A DNA stretch of 64,000 nucleotides, from positions 124,001-188,000 of the forward strand of contig NZ_JACAGN010000002.1 in assembly GCF_030324495.1 (NCBI RefSeq), given 5' to 3'. The notes below the pieces were generated by a model that ran no database searches, was not told the origin of the DNA, and was given only the letters and a program-made list of their open reading frames with translations. Below, one piece after another: positions 1 to 10,517 of this stretch (the stretch's first letter is position 1; each line of letters starts with the position of its first letter). Origin of the DNA: Myroides sp. 1354. GTDB taxonomy: Bacteria; Bacteroidota; Bacteroidia; Flavobacteriales; Flavobacteriaceae. Position numbers and translations under genes: made by a program.

Positions 1-175
1 CTATTGCTTTAGGGTGAAATAAAATACCAAAAGGATTAATCGTTTGTTGAAACTGATACGCTTTAAACTTCTCTCCAATATTAACAGCGAAACAAGATCC
101 TAAACAAAGGATTTTATCGTCATAAGTGATTTTCTTTCCTGTATACGATAAAGGCACAACGGTACTGAAATTCAT
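1..175 (-). CDS. GSCFA-domain protein, N-terminal fragment (runs off the window)
   Basis: The reverse strand from an ATG at 175 reads MNFSTVVPLSYTGKKITYDD and continues in frame to base 1, so only about 58 N-terminal residues are present. Residues around 24-28 spell LGSCFA, the signature for which the GSCFA family (SGNH-hydrolase related) is named. Family members are cytoplasmic proteins of roughly 300 residues with no firmly known substrate. It lies just downstream of alaS and is separated from it by a terminator. The family call rests on the single motif and the typical N-terminus; the rest of the gene is outside the window. Confidence 0.8.
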   Translation of the reverse strand, partial: MNFSTVVPLSYTGKKITYDDKILCLGSCFAVNIGEKFKAYQFQQTINPFGILFHPKAI

Positions 176-191
176 ATCTATTAGCTATAAG

Positions 192-223
192 AAAAAAAGA
201 TCCCTACGAATAGGAATCTTTTT
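192..223 (-). terminator. Rho-independent terminator of alaS
   Basis: On the reverse strand a stem of about 12 bp (AAAAAGATTCCTA pairing with TAGGGATCTTTTT, one G-T pair) is closed by a TTCG tetraloop and followed by a T tract. It starts about 12 bases after the alaS stop codon. Confidence 0.85.
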
Positions 224-234
224 AAATCAATATA

Positions 235-2871
235 TTATTTTAAATAATCAATCGCGTGACTGATTGCTTCTTTCATTCCTTCTGGATTTTTACCTCCTGC
301 CGTTGCGAAGAAAGCTTGTCCTCCACCACCACCTTGGATGTATTTTCCTAATTCGCGAACAATTTGTCCAGCATTCAATCCTTTTGCCTCTACAATTTCT
401 TTAGAAACATAACAAGTCAACATGGGTTTGTCATTGGCATTCGATCCCAATACAACATAAAGATTTGTCAATTCGCTTCCTAGTTCATAAGCTAAATCTT
501 TTGCTCCATTTGCATCTAAGTCCACTTCAACCGCTAAGAAAGCAACCTCATTGATTAATTGAATTTGTCCTTTCAATTCTCCTTTTAGGTTTTTAGCTTT
601 TTCTTTCAACAATTGCTCCACTTGTTTTTTCAGTTTTGCATTCTCCTCTTGTAAAGCGACAACGGCTTTCAGCGTATCTTGAGGATTTTTCAATACTGCT
701 TTTAATTCTTTCAGCGTATTTTCTTGCTCTGCAAAGAAGGCTCTTGCTGCTTTATTGGTAATTGCTTCTATACGGCGAATTCCCGCTGCAACTGCTCCTT
801 CACTCACAATTTTAAACTGCCAAATATCAGCTGTATTTTGCACGTGAGTTCCTCCACATAATTCCATACTCTCACCGAAGCGAATGGCGCGAACTTCATC
901 ACCATATTTTTCACCGAAAAGCGCCATGGCTCCTTCAGCTACCGCTTGGTTAAAAGGTATGCTGCGTCTCTCAATCAAAGGCAATTGTTCGTGAATGCGA
1001 TTATTTACAAACTCTTCCACCAATTGCAATTCTTCTTCTGTCACCTTAGCAAAATGCGAAAAGTCAAAACGCAAATGCGTTGGAGAGACTAAAGATCCTT
1101 TTTGCTCCACATGCGTTCCTAAAATTGTGCGCAAAGCTTGGTGTAATAAATGCGTTGCTGAGTGGTTCGCCATCGACTGTTGACGAGCATCTACATCAAC
1201 TTTCGCTGTAAAAGTCCCCTCTACATTAGATGGCAGCTCTCTTACAATATGTAGAATTAAATTATTCTCTTTTTTCGTATCAATTACTTGAATTGCTTCA
1301 TTAGCAGAAACGATTAATCCACAGTCTCCTACTTGACCTCCTCCTTCTGGATAGAAAGGAGTGGCATCCAATACCAATTGGAATAACTTCCCGTCTTTCT
1401 TGCTATCTACCTTTCTGTAGCGCGTAATTTTTACTTGGTTTTCTAATTGATCGTACCCTACGAATGTTTCCACATTACCTCCAATTAAAAGAGTCCAATC
1501 GTCAGTAGAAACTTCTGATGCAGCTCTTGAACGCGTTTTTTGCTCATTCATTGCTGCTTCAAATCCTTTCTCATCTAATTCAAATCCTTTTTCTCTTAAG
1601 ATTAATGCTGTAAGGTCAATTGGAAATCCAAAAGTATCGTATAACTCAAAAGCTTTTGCTCCATCTACAACTTTTCCTTCAGTCTTTTCAATTACTTGAT
1701 CCAACAAATGCAATCCTTGTTCTAACGTACGCAAGAAAGAAGCTTCCTCTTCTTTGATTACATTTTCAACCAAGTTTCTTTGAGATACGATTTCTGGGAA
1801 GAAAGCGCCCATTTGTACCGATAACACTTCAACTAATTGATAGATAAAAGGCTCTTTTGTTCCTAAGAATGTAAACCCGTAACGAATTGCACGACGTAAA
1901 ATACGACGAATTACATATCCTGCACCGTTGTTTGATGGCAACTGTCCGTCTGCAATAGCAAAAGCAACTGCACGCACGTGATCCACCACAACGCGAATAG
2001 CAATATTTACTTTATTTTGTTGTTCTGTGATATCTTTTACGGTATTGTCTGTATACTTCAGCCCTGTAATGGCTTCAACCTTGCGAATTAATGGTGTGAA
2101 TACATCCGTATCGTAATTTGACGTAACCCCTTGCATTGCCATACACAAACGTTCAAATCCCATTCCTGTATCTACGTGTTGCGCGGGCAATTTCTCCAAA
2201 GAGCCATCCGCTTTACGGTTGAACTCCATGAATACATTATTCCAAATCTCTACTACTTGAGGGTGATCTGCATTAACCAAAGAAAAACCAGAAACAGCTG
2301 CTCTTTCTGCATCGGTACGCAAATCGATATGAATCTCAGAACAAGGTCCACAAGGTCCTTGATCTCCCATTTCCCAGAAGTTGTCTTTTTTATTTCCTAA
2401 GATGATGCGATCTTCTGACACATATTGTTTCCACAGGTCAAAAGCTTCTTGATCAAAAGGAACATTTTCGGCAGGGTTTCCCTCAAAAACAGATACGTAC
2501 AAACGATCTTTCTCCAATTTCAAAACTTCCGTTAAGAATTCCCATGCCCAAGCGATTGCTTCTTTTTTGAAGTAATCCCCAAATGACCAGTTACCCAACA
2601 TTTCAAACATGGTATGGTGATAGGTATCAAAACCAACATCTTCTAAGTCATTGTGCTTTCCAGAAACGCGTAGACATTTTTGTGTATCTGCAATACGTTT
2701 GCTTTTCGGCGTGGCGTTTCCTAAAAAATATTCTTTAAACTGGGCCATCCCAGAGTTGTTAAACATTAAAGTTGGATCGTCTTTTAAAACGATCGGTGCT
2801 GAAGGAACAATTAAATGTCCTTTTTCTTCAAAAAAGTTTAAAAACTTCTGACGAATTTCTTGTGATTTCAT
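235..2871 (-). CDS. alaS: alanyl-tRNA synthetase
   Basis: Charges tRNA-Ala with alanine in the cytoplasm and edits mischarged serine and glycine. The 878-residue length is normal for bacterial AlaRS. The class II aminoacylation core is at the N-terminus ([20 protein letters not shown], near residues 85-105). The editing domain carries the metal-binding [11 protein letters not shown] motif and the later CGGTH motif. The C-terminal coiled-coil and DHHA1-type oligomerisation region contains the glycine-rich [11 protein letters not shown] stretch. The start at 2871 gives the usual [19 protein letters not shown] opening. It is divergent from the M23 peptidase gene at 3090. A -7-like TATTTTTG lies at 3068-3075 on this strand, but no clear -33 element was found. 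Confidence 0.98.
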   Translation of the reverse strand: MKSQEIRQKFLNFFEEKGHLIVPSAPIVLKDDPTLMFNNSGMAQFKEYFLGNATPKSKRIADTQKCLRVSGKHNDLEDVGFDTYHHTMFEMLGNWSFGDYFKKEAIAWAWEFLTEVLKLEKDRLYVSVFEGNPAENVPFDQEAFDLWKQYVSEDRIILGNKKDNFWEMGDQGPCGPCSEIHIDLRTDAERAAVSGFSLVNADHPQVVEIWNNVFMEFNRKADGSLEKLPAQHVDTGMGFERLCMAMQGVTSNYDTDVFTPLIRKVEAITGLKYTDNTVKDITEQQNKVNIAIRVVVDHVRAVAFAIADGQLPSNNGAGYVIRRILRRAIRYGFTFLGTKEPFIYQLVEVLSVQMGAFFPEIVSQRNLVENVIKEEEASFLRTLEQGLHLLDQVIEKTEGKVVDGAKAFELYDTFGFPIDLTALILREKGFELDEKGFEAAMNEQKTRSRAASEVSTDDWTLLIGGNVETFVGYDQLENQVKITRYRKVDSKKDGKLFQLVLDATPFYPEGGGQVGDCGLIVSANEAIQVIDTKKENNLILHIVRELPSNVEGTFTAKVDVDARQQSMANHSATHLLHQALRTILGTHVEQKGSLVSPTHLRFDFSHFAKVTEEELQLVEEFVNNRIHEQLPLIERRSIPFNQAVAEGAMALFGEKYGDEVRAIRFGESMELCGGTHVQNTADIWQFKIVSEGAVAAGIRRIEAITNKAARAFFAEQENTLKELKAVLKNPQDTLKAVVALQEENAKLKKQVEQLLKEKAKNLKGELKGQIQLINEVAFLAVEVDLDANGAKDLAYELGSELTNLYVVLGSNANDKPMLTCYVSKEIVEAKGLNAGQIVRELGKYIQGGGGGQAFFATAGGKNPEGMKEAISHAIDYLK

Positions 2872-3089
2872 ATTTTCGGAAACTAATATTTTCTATCCAA
2901 CATTTAAATAACTTACTAATTGCACGCCACCCTCTCTTTTTAACCAACAAAATCTGTTAATTTTTTATTTCCATTTGTTATTTAACCAAGTATTAAACCA
3001 AAACATTGTTTAAATTTGTTGTTTAATGCCTTTTTTAAACCAAACAAGGGTGTTTACAAAATTAGTGCAAAAATAGTGTTTTTTAAATT

Positions 3090-4067
3090 ATGGCTAAGGT
3101 AAAATATTATTACGATTCCGAAAAGTTAGCGTTTCACAGAATACGTCACAAATCTTCTAAGCGAATCGTAAATGTATTCTTGTTCCTCCTATCTGCGGCT
3201 GTCTTTGGTTTACTGGGATTATTTATTTTAATTAACTCCAATATTCTAACGACTCCGAAAGAAAAGATGTTAGAAAGAGAGGTTGCAGAATTTAAAACCA
3301 ACTATACATTACTCAATAAAAAAATTGACCTTATCGCAGAAGTGCTAGATGAGCTTGAGATTCGCGATAACGAAATTTACAGGGCGTATTTCAACACAGC
3401 CCCTATTCCAGAAGAACAGCGCAAAGCGGGATTAGGAGGAATTAATCGTTATAAAGAATTTAAAAATTTACAAAACGAAAAGTTATTGCGTCTAACGACA
3501 GAAAAAATAGATATCATTGCCAAGCAAACAGCTATACAATCGCGATCCTTGGACGATATCATCAACCTAGCAAAAGGAAAAGAGAAATTATTAGCAGCAA
3601 TCCCGGCGATTCAACCCGTAAAAAACGAAAGTTTAAAACACATGGCTTCAGGGTATGGATATCGAAGTGATCCCTTTACCAAAATCAAGAAGTTTCACTC
3701 GGGTATGGATTTTTCTGTCAATATAGGAACGCCAATTTATGCAACTGGAGACGGACGCGTAACGAGAGCCAACAATCAACTTTCGGGTTATGGTAATTTG
3801 ATTGAAGTAGAACACGGTTATGGGTATCAAACGCGTTATGCGCATTTAAGTAAATACAATGTCAAACAAGGACAACTTGTAAAAAGAGGAGATATTATTG
3901 GCTATGCAGGAAGTACAGGGCGAAGTTCTGGTCCGCATTTACACTATGAAGTGCATTACAAAGGAAATCCTGTCAATCCATTGAACTATTATTATGGCGA
4001 TATTTCTGCCAAAGAATTTGAATTATTATTACAAGAAGCTAACCATGAAAATCAATCGCTAGACTAA
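3090..4067 (+). CDS. M23-family murein endopeptidase, membrane-anchored
   Basis: A predicted peptidoglycan DD-endopeptidase facing the periplasm. Residues about 26-50 form one transmembrane helix. A coiled-coil-rich segment follows (about 55-170), then a C-terminal LytM/M23 domain with the zinc-ligand motifs HSGMDF (HxxxD) and HLHYEV (HxH). The 325-residue length is typical of the flavobacterial version found beside alaS. Its stop codon overlaps the start of the next gene (TAATG), so it is translationally coupled to the MerR-type regulator. Seen: motifs and membrane segment. Inferred: cleavage of cross-links during growth. Confidence 0.93.
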   Translation: MAKVKYYYDSEKLAFHRIRHKSSKRIVNVFLFLLSAAVFGLLGLFILINSNILTTPKEKMLEREVAEFKTNYTLLNKKIDLIAEVLDELEIRDNEIYRAYFNTAPIPEEQRKAGLGGINRYKEFKNLQNEKLLRLTTEKIDIIAKQTAIQSRSLDDIINLAKGKEKLLAAIPAIQPVKNESLKHMASGYGYRSDPFTKIKKFHSGMDFSVNIGTPIYATGDGRVTRANNQLSGYGNLIEVEHGYGYQTRYAHLSKYNVKQGQLVKRGDIIGYAGSTGRSSGPHLHYEVHYKGNPVNPLNYYYGDISAKEFELLLQEANHENQSLD

Positions 4068-4396
4068 TGAAAGTTAATTTACCTGAAAAAAGATATTACA
4101 GCATTGGCGAATTGGCAAAGGCTTTCGACGTCAATACCTCTTTGATCCGTTTTTGGGAAAAGGAATTCGATATCATCAAGCCCAAAAAAAATGCCAAGGG
4201 CAATCGCATGTTCTCTCAACAAGATGTCAAAAATTTTGAATTGATTTATCATCTTGTGAAAGAAAGAGGATTCACCTTAGAGGGAGCCAAGGAACAACTC
4301 AAACTCAAACCAAAAGAAGCTGTTGACAACCTAGAAATTATCAAGCGATTGGAATACATCAAAGAAACATTAATAAGTATAAAAAACGAACTTTAA
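4067..4396 (+). CDS. MerR-family transcriptional regulator
   Basis: A 109-residue protein with an N-terminal winged helix of the MerR type (residues about 10-55, YSIGELAKAFDVNTSLIRFW). A short helical stretch follows that could dimerise. There is no effector or metal-binding C-terminal domain. The start overlaps the stop of the M23 peptidase by one base. The pairing of this small regulator with the M23 peptidase is a recurring flavobacterial arrangement. The target genes cannot be told from sequence. Confidence 0.9.
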   Translation: MKVNLPEKRYYSIGELAKAFDVNTSLIRFWEKEFDIIKPKKNAKGNRMFSQQDVKNFELIYHLVKERGFTLEGAKEQLKLKPKEAVDNLEIIKRLEYIKETLISIKNEL

Positions 4397-4406
4397 AACA
4401 AAACAA

Positions 4407-4991
4407 ATGAAAAAAGCGTTACCTATTATCATCGTATTAGTTGTATTAATTGGAGGATACTTCTTATTATCCATGAATTATCAAAATACAGCCTTAGGAC
4501 ACAAACAAGCCGTAGATAAATCATGGGCAGATGTGGAAGGAGCTTACCAAAGAAGAAATGACCTGATTGGAAACTTAGTTGAAACCGTAAAAGGAGCTGC
4601 TGATTTTGAGAAATCAACTTTAGAAGCTGTAGTAAACGCAAGAGCAAAAGCTACTTCTGTTTCGATTGACCCAACCAATATGACAGAACAACAATTAGCA
4701 AACTTCCAACAAACACAATCTGGAGTTTCTAGTGCGTTAGGGCGTTTATTAGTTACGGTTGAGAAATACCCTGACTTAAAAACAAACCAAAACTTCTTGA
4801 AATTACAAGACGAATTAGCAAGTACAGAGAATCAAATTTTCACTCAACGTTCGCGTTTCAATGATGCTGTACAAGTATATAACGGATATGTTCTAAAAGT
4901 ACCGAATAAGTTTTTCTTAAGTGGTTATGCCGAAAGACCATTCTTCAAAGCGGAAGCTGGAGCTGAAAGCGCACCAAAAGTAAAATTCTAA
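4407..4991 (+). CDS. lemA: LemA-family membrane protein
   Basis: A 194-residue protein with an N-terminal membrane helix (residues about 4-24) and a helical LemA domain that includes the typical NxxVxxVKGxAxxE region (NLVETVKGAADFEKSTLEAV). The C-terminus ends near the membrane-associated FFLSGYAERPFFKA motif common to the family. The molecular role of LemA is unsettled. It is followed after 6 bases by two TPM-domain genes, the usual lemA-TPM-TPM operon, which suggests a shared envelope function. Confidence 0.95.
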   Translation: MKKALPIIIVLVVLIGGYFLLSMNYQNTALGHKQAVDKSWADVEGAYQRRNDLIGNLVETVKGAADFEKSTLEAVVNARAKATSVSIDPTNMTEQQLANFQQTQSGVSSALGRLLVTVEKYPDLKTNQNFLKLQDELASTENQIFTQRSRFNDAVQVYNGYVLKVPNKFFLSGYAERPFFKAEAGAESAPKVKF

Positions 4992-4997
4992 TCGCCT

Positions 4998-5438
4998 ATG
5001 CAACCGATACATCAATTTCTAAGTCCTGCAGATGAGCAGGAAATTATAGAGGCTATCACACAAGCAGAGAAAAATACTACAGGAGAAATCAGGGTTCACA
5101 TTGAAACACAAGCAACAAAAGAACCCTATACGAGAGCTCAAGAGGTATTCTTTGAACTAGGGATGGACAAAACAACCCATGCCAATGGAGTTTTATTCTA
5201 TATCTGTTTAAGCTCTAAAGCTTTTGTTATTCTGGGTGATAAGGGAATTGATCAACGCGTAAAGGCAGAAAATTTTTGGGAAGGAACCAAAGAACTTGTC
5301 ATCAATCACTTTAAACAAGGAGCATTTAAACAAGGACTTATTTATGGGATTCTCAAGGCAGGTAGTCAATTAAAAGTGTATTTCCCCATGGTTGGAGAAA
5401 ACAAAAATGAACTATCAAACGAAATATCAAAAGCTTAA
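4998..5438 (+). CDS. TPM-domain protein (cytoplasmic form)
   Basis: A 146-residue TPM (TLP18.3/Psb32/MOLO-1) domain without a signal peptide or membrane helix. Motifs include TGEIRVHIET and the later HANGVLFYICLSSKAFVILGD. In other bacteria TPM proteins sit with LemA and are thought to act at the membrane, but the biochemical role is not established. It lies between lemA and a longer secreted TPM protein with intergenic gaps of only 6 bases, so a single transcript is likely. Confidence 0.9.
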   Translation: MQPIHQFLSPADEQEIIEAITQAEKNTTGEIRVHIETQATKEPYTRAQEVFFELGMDKTTHANGVLFYICLSSKAFVILGDKGIDQRVKAENFWEGTKELVINHFKQGAFKQGLIYGILKAGSQLKVYFPMVGENKNELSNEISKA

Positions 5439-5444
5439 CACAAC

Positions 5445-6269
5445 ATGCAAAAAAGACAGAACAACGTCCTATCCTTTATTGTATTTGCCTTCCTTTTACT
5501 TTGGTCGCAGGTCAATTACGCACAATTTGATATTCCAGCTAAGCCAACGGGGTCCAAACAAACAGCGGTTTACGATTATGCTCAGATTCTCAGTAGTCAA
5601 CAAAATAAAGCATTAGAACAAAAATTGATCCATTATAGTGATACAACCTCAACGCAGATTGTGGTTATCACAATTCCCTCTCTACAAGGAGAAAGCATTG
5701 GTATTCTAGGCCCTAAATGGGGGCAAACTTGGGGAATTGGTCAAAAAGGGAAAGACAATGGTGTTTTAATCTTAATGGCTGCTGAAGAAAGGCAAATTGG
5801 AATCTATCCCGGTTACGGTGCTGAAGTTCAAATTACAGCAGGACAAGGAGGGGAATTGATTCGAAATCGAATTATTCCCGAGTTTAAACGAGGGGATTAC
5901 TATGCGGGCTTAAATGAAGGTGTAGATGGAATCATGGAAATGCTTGCTGGCACCTATCAAGCGGATAAAGACGCTCGAATGGATGGAGATAACGAAATTG
6001 GAGGGTTATTTTGCTTGATAGCGATTATCGCTTTGATTGTAGGAACCATTCTATTCAACAAAAATAAAAACAACGGGGGTGGTCCTGGAAATAATTCAGG
6101 CCATCGTGGTTTCTTAGATGATTTAACCAGTATGGTTATCCTCAGCAACTTAGGCAGAAGCTCCGGTGGCGGCTTTGGCGGGGGTGGAAGCTTTGGAGGC
6201 GGCGGCGGTTTTGGCGGCGGCTTCGGAGGTGGTGGATTCTCTGGTGGTGGATCTAGTGGAAGCTGGTAA
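5445..6269 (+). CDS. secreted TPM-domain protein with glycine-rich tail
   Basis: The 274 residues begin with a signal peptide (FIVFAFLLLWSQVNYAQ). A TPM domain covers about residues 35-175 (VYDYAQILS, KGKDNGVLILMA, RQIGIYPGYG). A transmembrane helix lies near 183-202, and the C-terminus is very glycine-rich and low in complexity (FGGGGSFGGGGGFGGG-type repeats, ending GSSGSW). This architecture (signal, TPM, membrane helix, Gly tail) is common in YgcG-like proteins. It is the last gene of the lemA-TPM-TPM set, followed by a terminator at 6281-6310. Confidence 0.93.
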   Translation: MQKRQNNVLSFIVFAFLLLWSQVNYAQFDIPAKPTGSKQTAVYDYAQILSSQQNKALEQKLIHYSDTTSTQIVVITIPSLQGESIGILGPKWGQTWGIGQKGKDNGVLILMAAEERQIGIYPGYGAEVQITAGQGGELIRNRIIPEFKRGDYYAGLNEGVDGIMEMLAGTYQADKDARMDGDNEIGGLFCLIAIIALIVGTILFNKNKNNGGGPGNNSGHRGFLDDLTSMVILSNLGRSSGGGFGGGGSFGGGGGFGGGFGGGGFSGGGSSGSW

Positions 6270-6280
6270 CCAAGCAAATA

Positions 6281-6310
6281 AAAAAGGGGTAGTTTAAACT
6301 ACCCCTTTTT
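6281..6310. terminator. bidirectional Rho-independent terminator
   Basis: The perfect palindrome AAAAAGGGGTAGTT/AACTACCCCTTTTT has A and T tracts on both sides. It lies between two convergent genes (TPM protein and the outer-membrane barrel protein) and can serve both. Confidence 0.9.
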
Positions 6311-6316
6311 TATTTG

Positions 6317-9076
6317 CTATCGCATTGTTCGAATCATACCTCCACGAGGTCCTCCTCCGTAATTTCCTCTCCCCCCTCTATTTCCTCTCATCTCTTTCGA
6401 TCCAAAAGCTTTTAAACTATAAGTCAACGAAAACATAACATAGCGCTTTAACACTAAACTCTCCGAATCAACAATCGAAGTTGCATCAATCGTTCGCCTA
6501 GAACTCGTGTTCTGATTCAACATATCATACACTTTGACTTTTGCCTTGAATCGATCATTGAAAAACTCATAGGCCAAACTCACATTCCACATATAGAAAT
6601 CACGATTATATCCTGATGCAATTTGCGAGTTATACGTATAGGTAAAATCATTTCCTATTGTGAACTTATTCGGCCAATACAACACCGTCTCTAATGCAGC
6701 ATTGTGCACAAAATTGCTCGCGCGATCTACACTGAAATTCTTATAACTCGACCAGTTTCTGCTGTAATTATAAGAAGGTGAGATTCGGAATAATTCTCCA
6801 TAATCTAAGTTTACATATACCCTCGGACTAATTCCATTGTTGATGGCATCATAGGTCACTCCATCCATATACCCTTTGTTTACATTTTGGTTGTAACGCA
6901 CATTAATTCCATAACGCATGGTCAATTCCTCCCATTTCTCTGATCGATACCAGGAACCATACAAAGACCAGTTATAGGCCCCTGAAACATTTTTATAGGT
7001 TGATATACTCTTTCTGTCCTCATCGTAATCAACTGCATTGACAATACTATTGTTCATCAGGTTAATATTTCCACTAAGAGAATAGCCCGATCGCGTTTGA
7101 AAATCATAGGATCGATAGCTCAAATTAATACCGTGATTACCTGTTGGACGCAAATTTGGATTTCCAACAAAAGTATGTAGTGGGTTACTTACATCTACAA
7201 TTTCCAACAATTGCGTTGCACTTTGATAACTGACATTGTAATTATACGTCATCCAAAAATAACTTCCTTTTGTAGCTGCATAGCTAACATTAAAACGAAC
7301 ATTAGGATCGATATACTTTTTATCCAACGAATAGTTTTGACTATTATAAAGAGCTGTTACGCTGTTCTTAACAATATTAGTTGATGTATTAAAATCAGCG
7401 AACCACTTTTTGTATTTGTAATTGAATCCTACATAAGGAGCCACTGTAGTCTGAACCGTATTATAATGATTCGTTTGTAGCATATTCAACTCTGAATACG
7501 CTTGTGTGCTCTCATCATAATCATATACTTTGGCATCTGTAATCGTTTGATTTCTATCCCAATTACTTCCTATCAACAAGGTCAATGAGTCCGTAATAGG
7601 CTGGCTATATTCCATAGTAAAACGATACGTATCGTTGGTATTGTTCTGTCTTTGAAACTGACGACGAATATCATCTTCTTGTTCTGATTTATAAAAGCGC
7701 GTAGTTGATTCTTGTAGAGCGTCACTTGAGTTAACGCTATTGGCATTCATAAATTCGAGTGTAAAAAACTGACGGTCTCTCTTCAATTTACGCATATAAC
7801 GCATGGCATTAGAAAAACTATTACTATCCCCTTTACTGGTAGCTTGAGATTCGCTATCATTCAAGAGTTCTCCATTTTCATTGAGTGCTTGATCTTTAGA
7901 ACTTGTTATGGAACGCGAATAATTCGTTTGAAAATTAGGCATAATATAAAAGGAATCTTTCTCTCCGATATAATCGATGGATACATTAGCCGAATGTCCT
8001 TCAGAATCACTATTTGCTCCTGATTCTGAATTGTTCACAAACTCCCCCGAAGGTAAAAATTGCCTTACTGTTGATCTATTTTTACTTTCCGTATCTGAAA
8101 AATTGTAATTATAACTGCCGTTTACTTTTAATTTGGTATTGATATCTTGCACAAAATTCAATCCTAGCATACGCGATTCTGTAATTCCACCCGAGCTCTT
8201 CCCCATTCGCATATTATCAAATACCTCATCCATAGAAAATCCCATGGCATTGATATTATTGGCCGAACCAATCACATTCAATTGGGTTTTCTTGAAAAAT
8301 GTATTGAAGAATAAACTGCTTTCATAGCGTTTATCAGACCCATATCCTCCTGTTATTTTTCCGAAATACCCTTTATTATTCTCTTCATCAATGGTAATAT
8401 TAATACTCGCATCTTCTGATTTTGCCCGTTCTCCCGTAAATTTTTCTTTTTTTGTTTTCTTATCTGTTACTTGCACTTTATTGATAATCTCTGAAGGTAA
8501 ATTCTCTAAGGCAATTTTACCATCCTCTCCAAAAAAAGGTTTACCATTCACTAAAATCTCCTTGACTTCTTTTCCGTTTACTGTGATTTTTTTATTTTCA
8601 TCAATCTGAAATCCGGGTAACTGTTTTAACAATTGTTCTAAATTAGCATCTGGACGAACGGTAAAAGAAGAAGCATTAAATTCTAAGGTATCCTTTTTAA
8701 CTCGAATTGGCGGTACATCTGCCTTGATGACTACTTCATCTAAACTGGTTACCAATTCTTGTAGGCGTATTATCCCTAGGTCATAGTTTGATTCACTCGT
8801 TTTTTCAATCGCTTTCGTATAAGGCTTAAATCCAACCATACTCGCTTTGAAGAGTACTTTTTCATCAGGCATTTTAATCTTTAAATCAAATTTTCCTTCC
8901 GCATTTGACATATTGTATTCCAATACCGTATTGTCCTTTTCCTTCACTAAATAAACGGTAACCGCTTCTAACGGATTTTTGACAGAATCTGTTATTAATC
9001 CTTTGAATTGAACCGTTGATTGACTACAAACAACCTGGGTTAATAAAACAATTAAAATAAAAATTACATTCTTCAT
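6317..9076 (-). CDS. outer-membrane beta-barrel protein with carboxypeptidase-regulatory-like domain (TonB-receptor related)
   Basis: A 919-residue protein. An N-terminal signal peptide (VIFILIVLLTQVVCSQ) is followed by a CarboxypepD_reg-like beta-sandwich (residues about 25-110, FKGLITDSVKNPLEAVTVYL). A plug-like segment comes next (IRVKKDTLEFNASSF, LLKQLPGFQID, VNGKPFFGED), then a large barrel rich in aromatic and asparagine residues. The C-terminus carries an unusual basic glycine/arginine tail (GNRGGRGNYGGGPRGG) instead of ending at the last barrel strand. This matches the flavobacterial outer-membrane-beta-barrel protein 3 group. The substrate is unknown. It is monocistronic, with terminators on both sides. 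Confidence 0.88.
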   Translation of the reverse strand: MKNVIFILIVLLTQVVCSQSTVQFKGLITDSVKNPLEAVTVYLVKEKDNTVLEYNMSNAEGKFDLKIKMPDEKVLFKASMVGFKPYTKAIEKTSESNYDLGIIRLQELVTSLDEVVIKADVPPIRVKKDTLEFNASSFTVRPDANLEQLLKQLPGFQIDENKKITVNGKEVKEILVNGKPFFGEDGKIALENLPSEIINKVQVTDKKTKKEKFTGERAKSEDASINITIDEENNKGYFGKITGGYGSDKRYESSLFFNTFFKKTQLNVIGSANNINAMGFSMDEVFDNMRMGKSSGGITESRMLGLNFVQDINTKLKVNGSYNYNFSDTESKNRSTVRQFLPSGEFVNNSESGANSDSEGHSANVSIDYIGEKDSFYIMPNFQTNYSRSITSSKDQALNENGELLNDSESQATSKGDSNSFSNAMRYMRKLKRDRQFFTLEFMNANSVNSSDALQESTTRFYKSEQEDDIRRQFQRQNNTNDTYRFTMEYSQPITDSLTLLIGSNWDRNQTITDAKVYDYDESTQAYSELNMLQTNHYNTVQTTVAPYVGFNYKYKKWFADFNTSTNIVKNSVTALYNSQNYSLDKKYIDPNVRFNVSYAATKGSYFWMTYNYNVSYQSATQLLEIVDVSNPLHTFVGNPNLRPTGNHGINLSYRSYDFQTRSGYSLSGNINLMNNSIVNAVDYDEDRKSISTYKNVSGAYNWSLYGSWYRSEKWEELTMRYGINVRYNQNVNKGYMDGVTYDAINNGISPRVYVNLDYGELFRISPSYNYSRNWSSYKNFSVDRASNFVHNAALETVLYWPNKFTIGNDFTYTYNSQIASGYNRDFYMWNVSLAYEFFNDRFKAKVKVYDMLNQNTSSRRTIDATSIVDSESLVLKRYVMFSLTYSLKAFGSKEMRGNRGGRGNYGGGPRGGMIRTMR

Positions 9077-9087
9077 AGTAATAAAAA

Positions 9088-9117
9088 ACGGTCTTTGTTC
9101 TCACAAACAAAGACCGT
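9088..9117 (-). terminator. Rho-independent terminator of der
   Basis: A perfect 12-bp stem (ACGGTCTTTGTT/AACAAAGACCGT) with a 6-base loop, followed on the reverse strand by TTTTTAT. It lies between the der stop codon and the start of the barrel-protein gene. Confidence 0.9.
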
Positions 9118-9137
9118 ATATTTTAGTATAATTACAA

Positions 9138-10451
9138 TTATTTTTGTCTAAAATAGATGTCAATAGGTACACCACTAAAGTCATAAATTTCGCGTAACTT
9201 ATTCTCAACAAACCTTTTATATGGGTCCTTAATATATTGAGGTAAATTAGCAAAAAACACAAACTGAGGTGAAGGTGTTGGCAACTGCATACAATATTTA
9301 ATCTTAATATACTTTCCTTTGATTGCAGGAGGAGGAGTATGCTCAATGATTGGTAACATTGTTTCGTTAAACTTAGAAGTAGAAATACGGTTTTTTCTAT
9401 TTTCATAGACTTGAACAGCCGTTTCTAATGCTTTTAACAAACGTTGTTTTGTAATAGTTGACGTAAATACAATAGGCACATCCGTAAATGGAGCAATGCT
9501 TTCGCGAATTTTATCCTCAAATTGTTTTGACGTTAGTGTTTCCTTATCGATCAAGTCCCACTTATTTACTAAAATAACAATTCCTTTTCTATTTTTCTCT
9601 GCTAACCAAAAAATATTTTGATCTTGTCCTTCAAACCCTCTCGTAGCATCAACCATCAAGATACAAACATCACTGTGCTCGATGGCGCGAATAGAGCGCA
9701 TAACAGAGTAAAACTCTAAATCTTCTTTTACTTTTGTTTTTCTACGGATACCTGCAGTATCAACTAAATTAAAGTCAAATCCAAATTGAGTAAAACGCGT
9801 ATCAATAGCATCTCTTGTAGTTCCCGCAATATCTGTTACGATATAACGATCTTCACCAATTAACGCATTGATAAAACTAGATTTCCCAGCGTTAGGACGT
9901 CCTACTACCGCGAAACGAGGTAGTTCCCCATCTTCGCTTTCTTCTCTTACTTCCTCTTCTGGCAATACTTTGATTACTTCATCTAATAGATCACCTGTTC
10001 CACTACCACTCATTCCTGCAATTGGATAAATTTCACCCAATCCTAAATTGTAGAACTCATAAGTATCTTCCATACGCTTTCCGCTATCTACCTTATTCAC
10101 TGCTACAAAAACAGGTTTTGTTTCACGGTGTAATAATTTAGCTACCTCAGCATCCATTGGAGTAATTCCCTCCTCTACGTCAACTACAAATATGATAACA
10201 TCAGCCTCTTCAATAGCTAATGCTACTTGACGTCTGATTTCTTCTTCAAAAACATCATCAGAACCTTTTATATATCCTCCTGTATCAATTACAGAAAACT
10301 CTCTTCCATTCCATTCTGATTTGCCGTAGTTTCTATCACGGGTTACTCCGCTAACCGAATCTACAATTGCCTCTCTCCTTTGAATCAAGCGATTAAAGAA
10401 AGTGGATTTTCCTACGTTTGGTCTCCCAACTATGGCTACTATACTACTCAT
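9138..10451 (-). CDS. der: ribosome-biogenesis GTPase Der (EngA)
   Basis: A 437-residue double GTPase needed for maturation of the 50S ribosomal subunit. The first G domain starts at residue 5 with the P-loop GRPNVGKS and has DTGG and NKVD. The second (about residues 177-345) has [12 protein letters not shown] and NKWD. The C-terminal KH-like domain ends at the typical PIDIYFRQK. Length and order are canonical. It lies upstream of the barrel protein and downstream of era on the same strand; the era-der spacing is about 65 bases, so co-transcription is possible. Confidence 0.98.
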   Translation of the reverse strand: MSSIVAIVGRPNVGKSTFFNRLIQRREAIVDSVSGVTRDRNYGKSEWNGREFSVIDTGGYIKGSDDVFEEEIRRQVALAIEEADVIIFVVDVEEGITPMDAEVAKLLHRETKPVFVAVNKVDSGKRMEDTYEFYNLGLGEIYPIAGMSGSGTGDLLDEVIKVLPEEEVREESEDGELPRFAVVGRPNAGKSSFINALIGEDRYIVTDIAGTTRDAIDTRFTQFGFDFNLVDTAGIRRKTKVKEDLEFYSVMRSIRAIEHSDVCILMVDATRGFEGQDQNIFWLAEKNRKGIVILVNKWDLIDKETLTSKQFEDKIRESIAPFTDVPIVFTSTITKQRLLKALETAVQVYENRKNRISTSKFNETMLPIIEHTPPPAIKGKYIKIKYCMQLPTPSPQFVFFANLPQYIKDPYKRFVENKLREIYDFSGVPIDIYFRQK

Positions 10452-10517
10452 ATACTATTTAAATATCTCGCAAAGTTAATATTTCAATGCAATATTTGAC
10501 GCTATTATTTAATTTCT

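Noticed and set aside
5957..6277. Proline-rich reading frame opposite the glycine-rich tail
   Set aside because: It is the antisense of GGC/GGT repeats in the TPM protein; composition is dictated by that gene and there is no independent start context.
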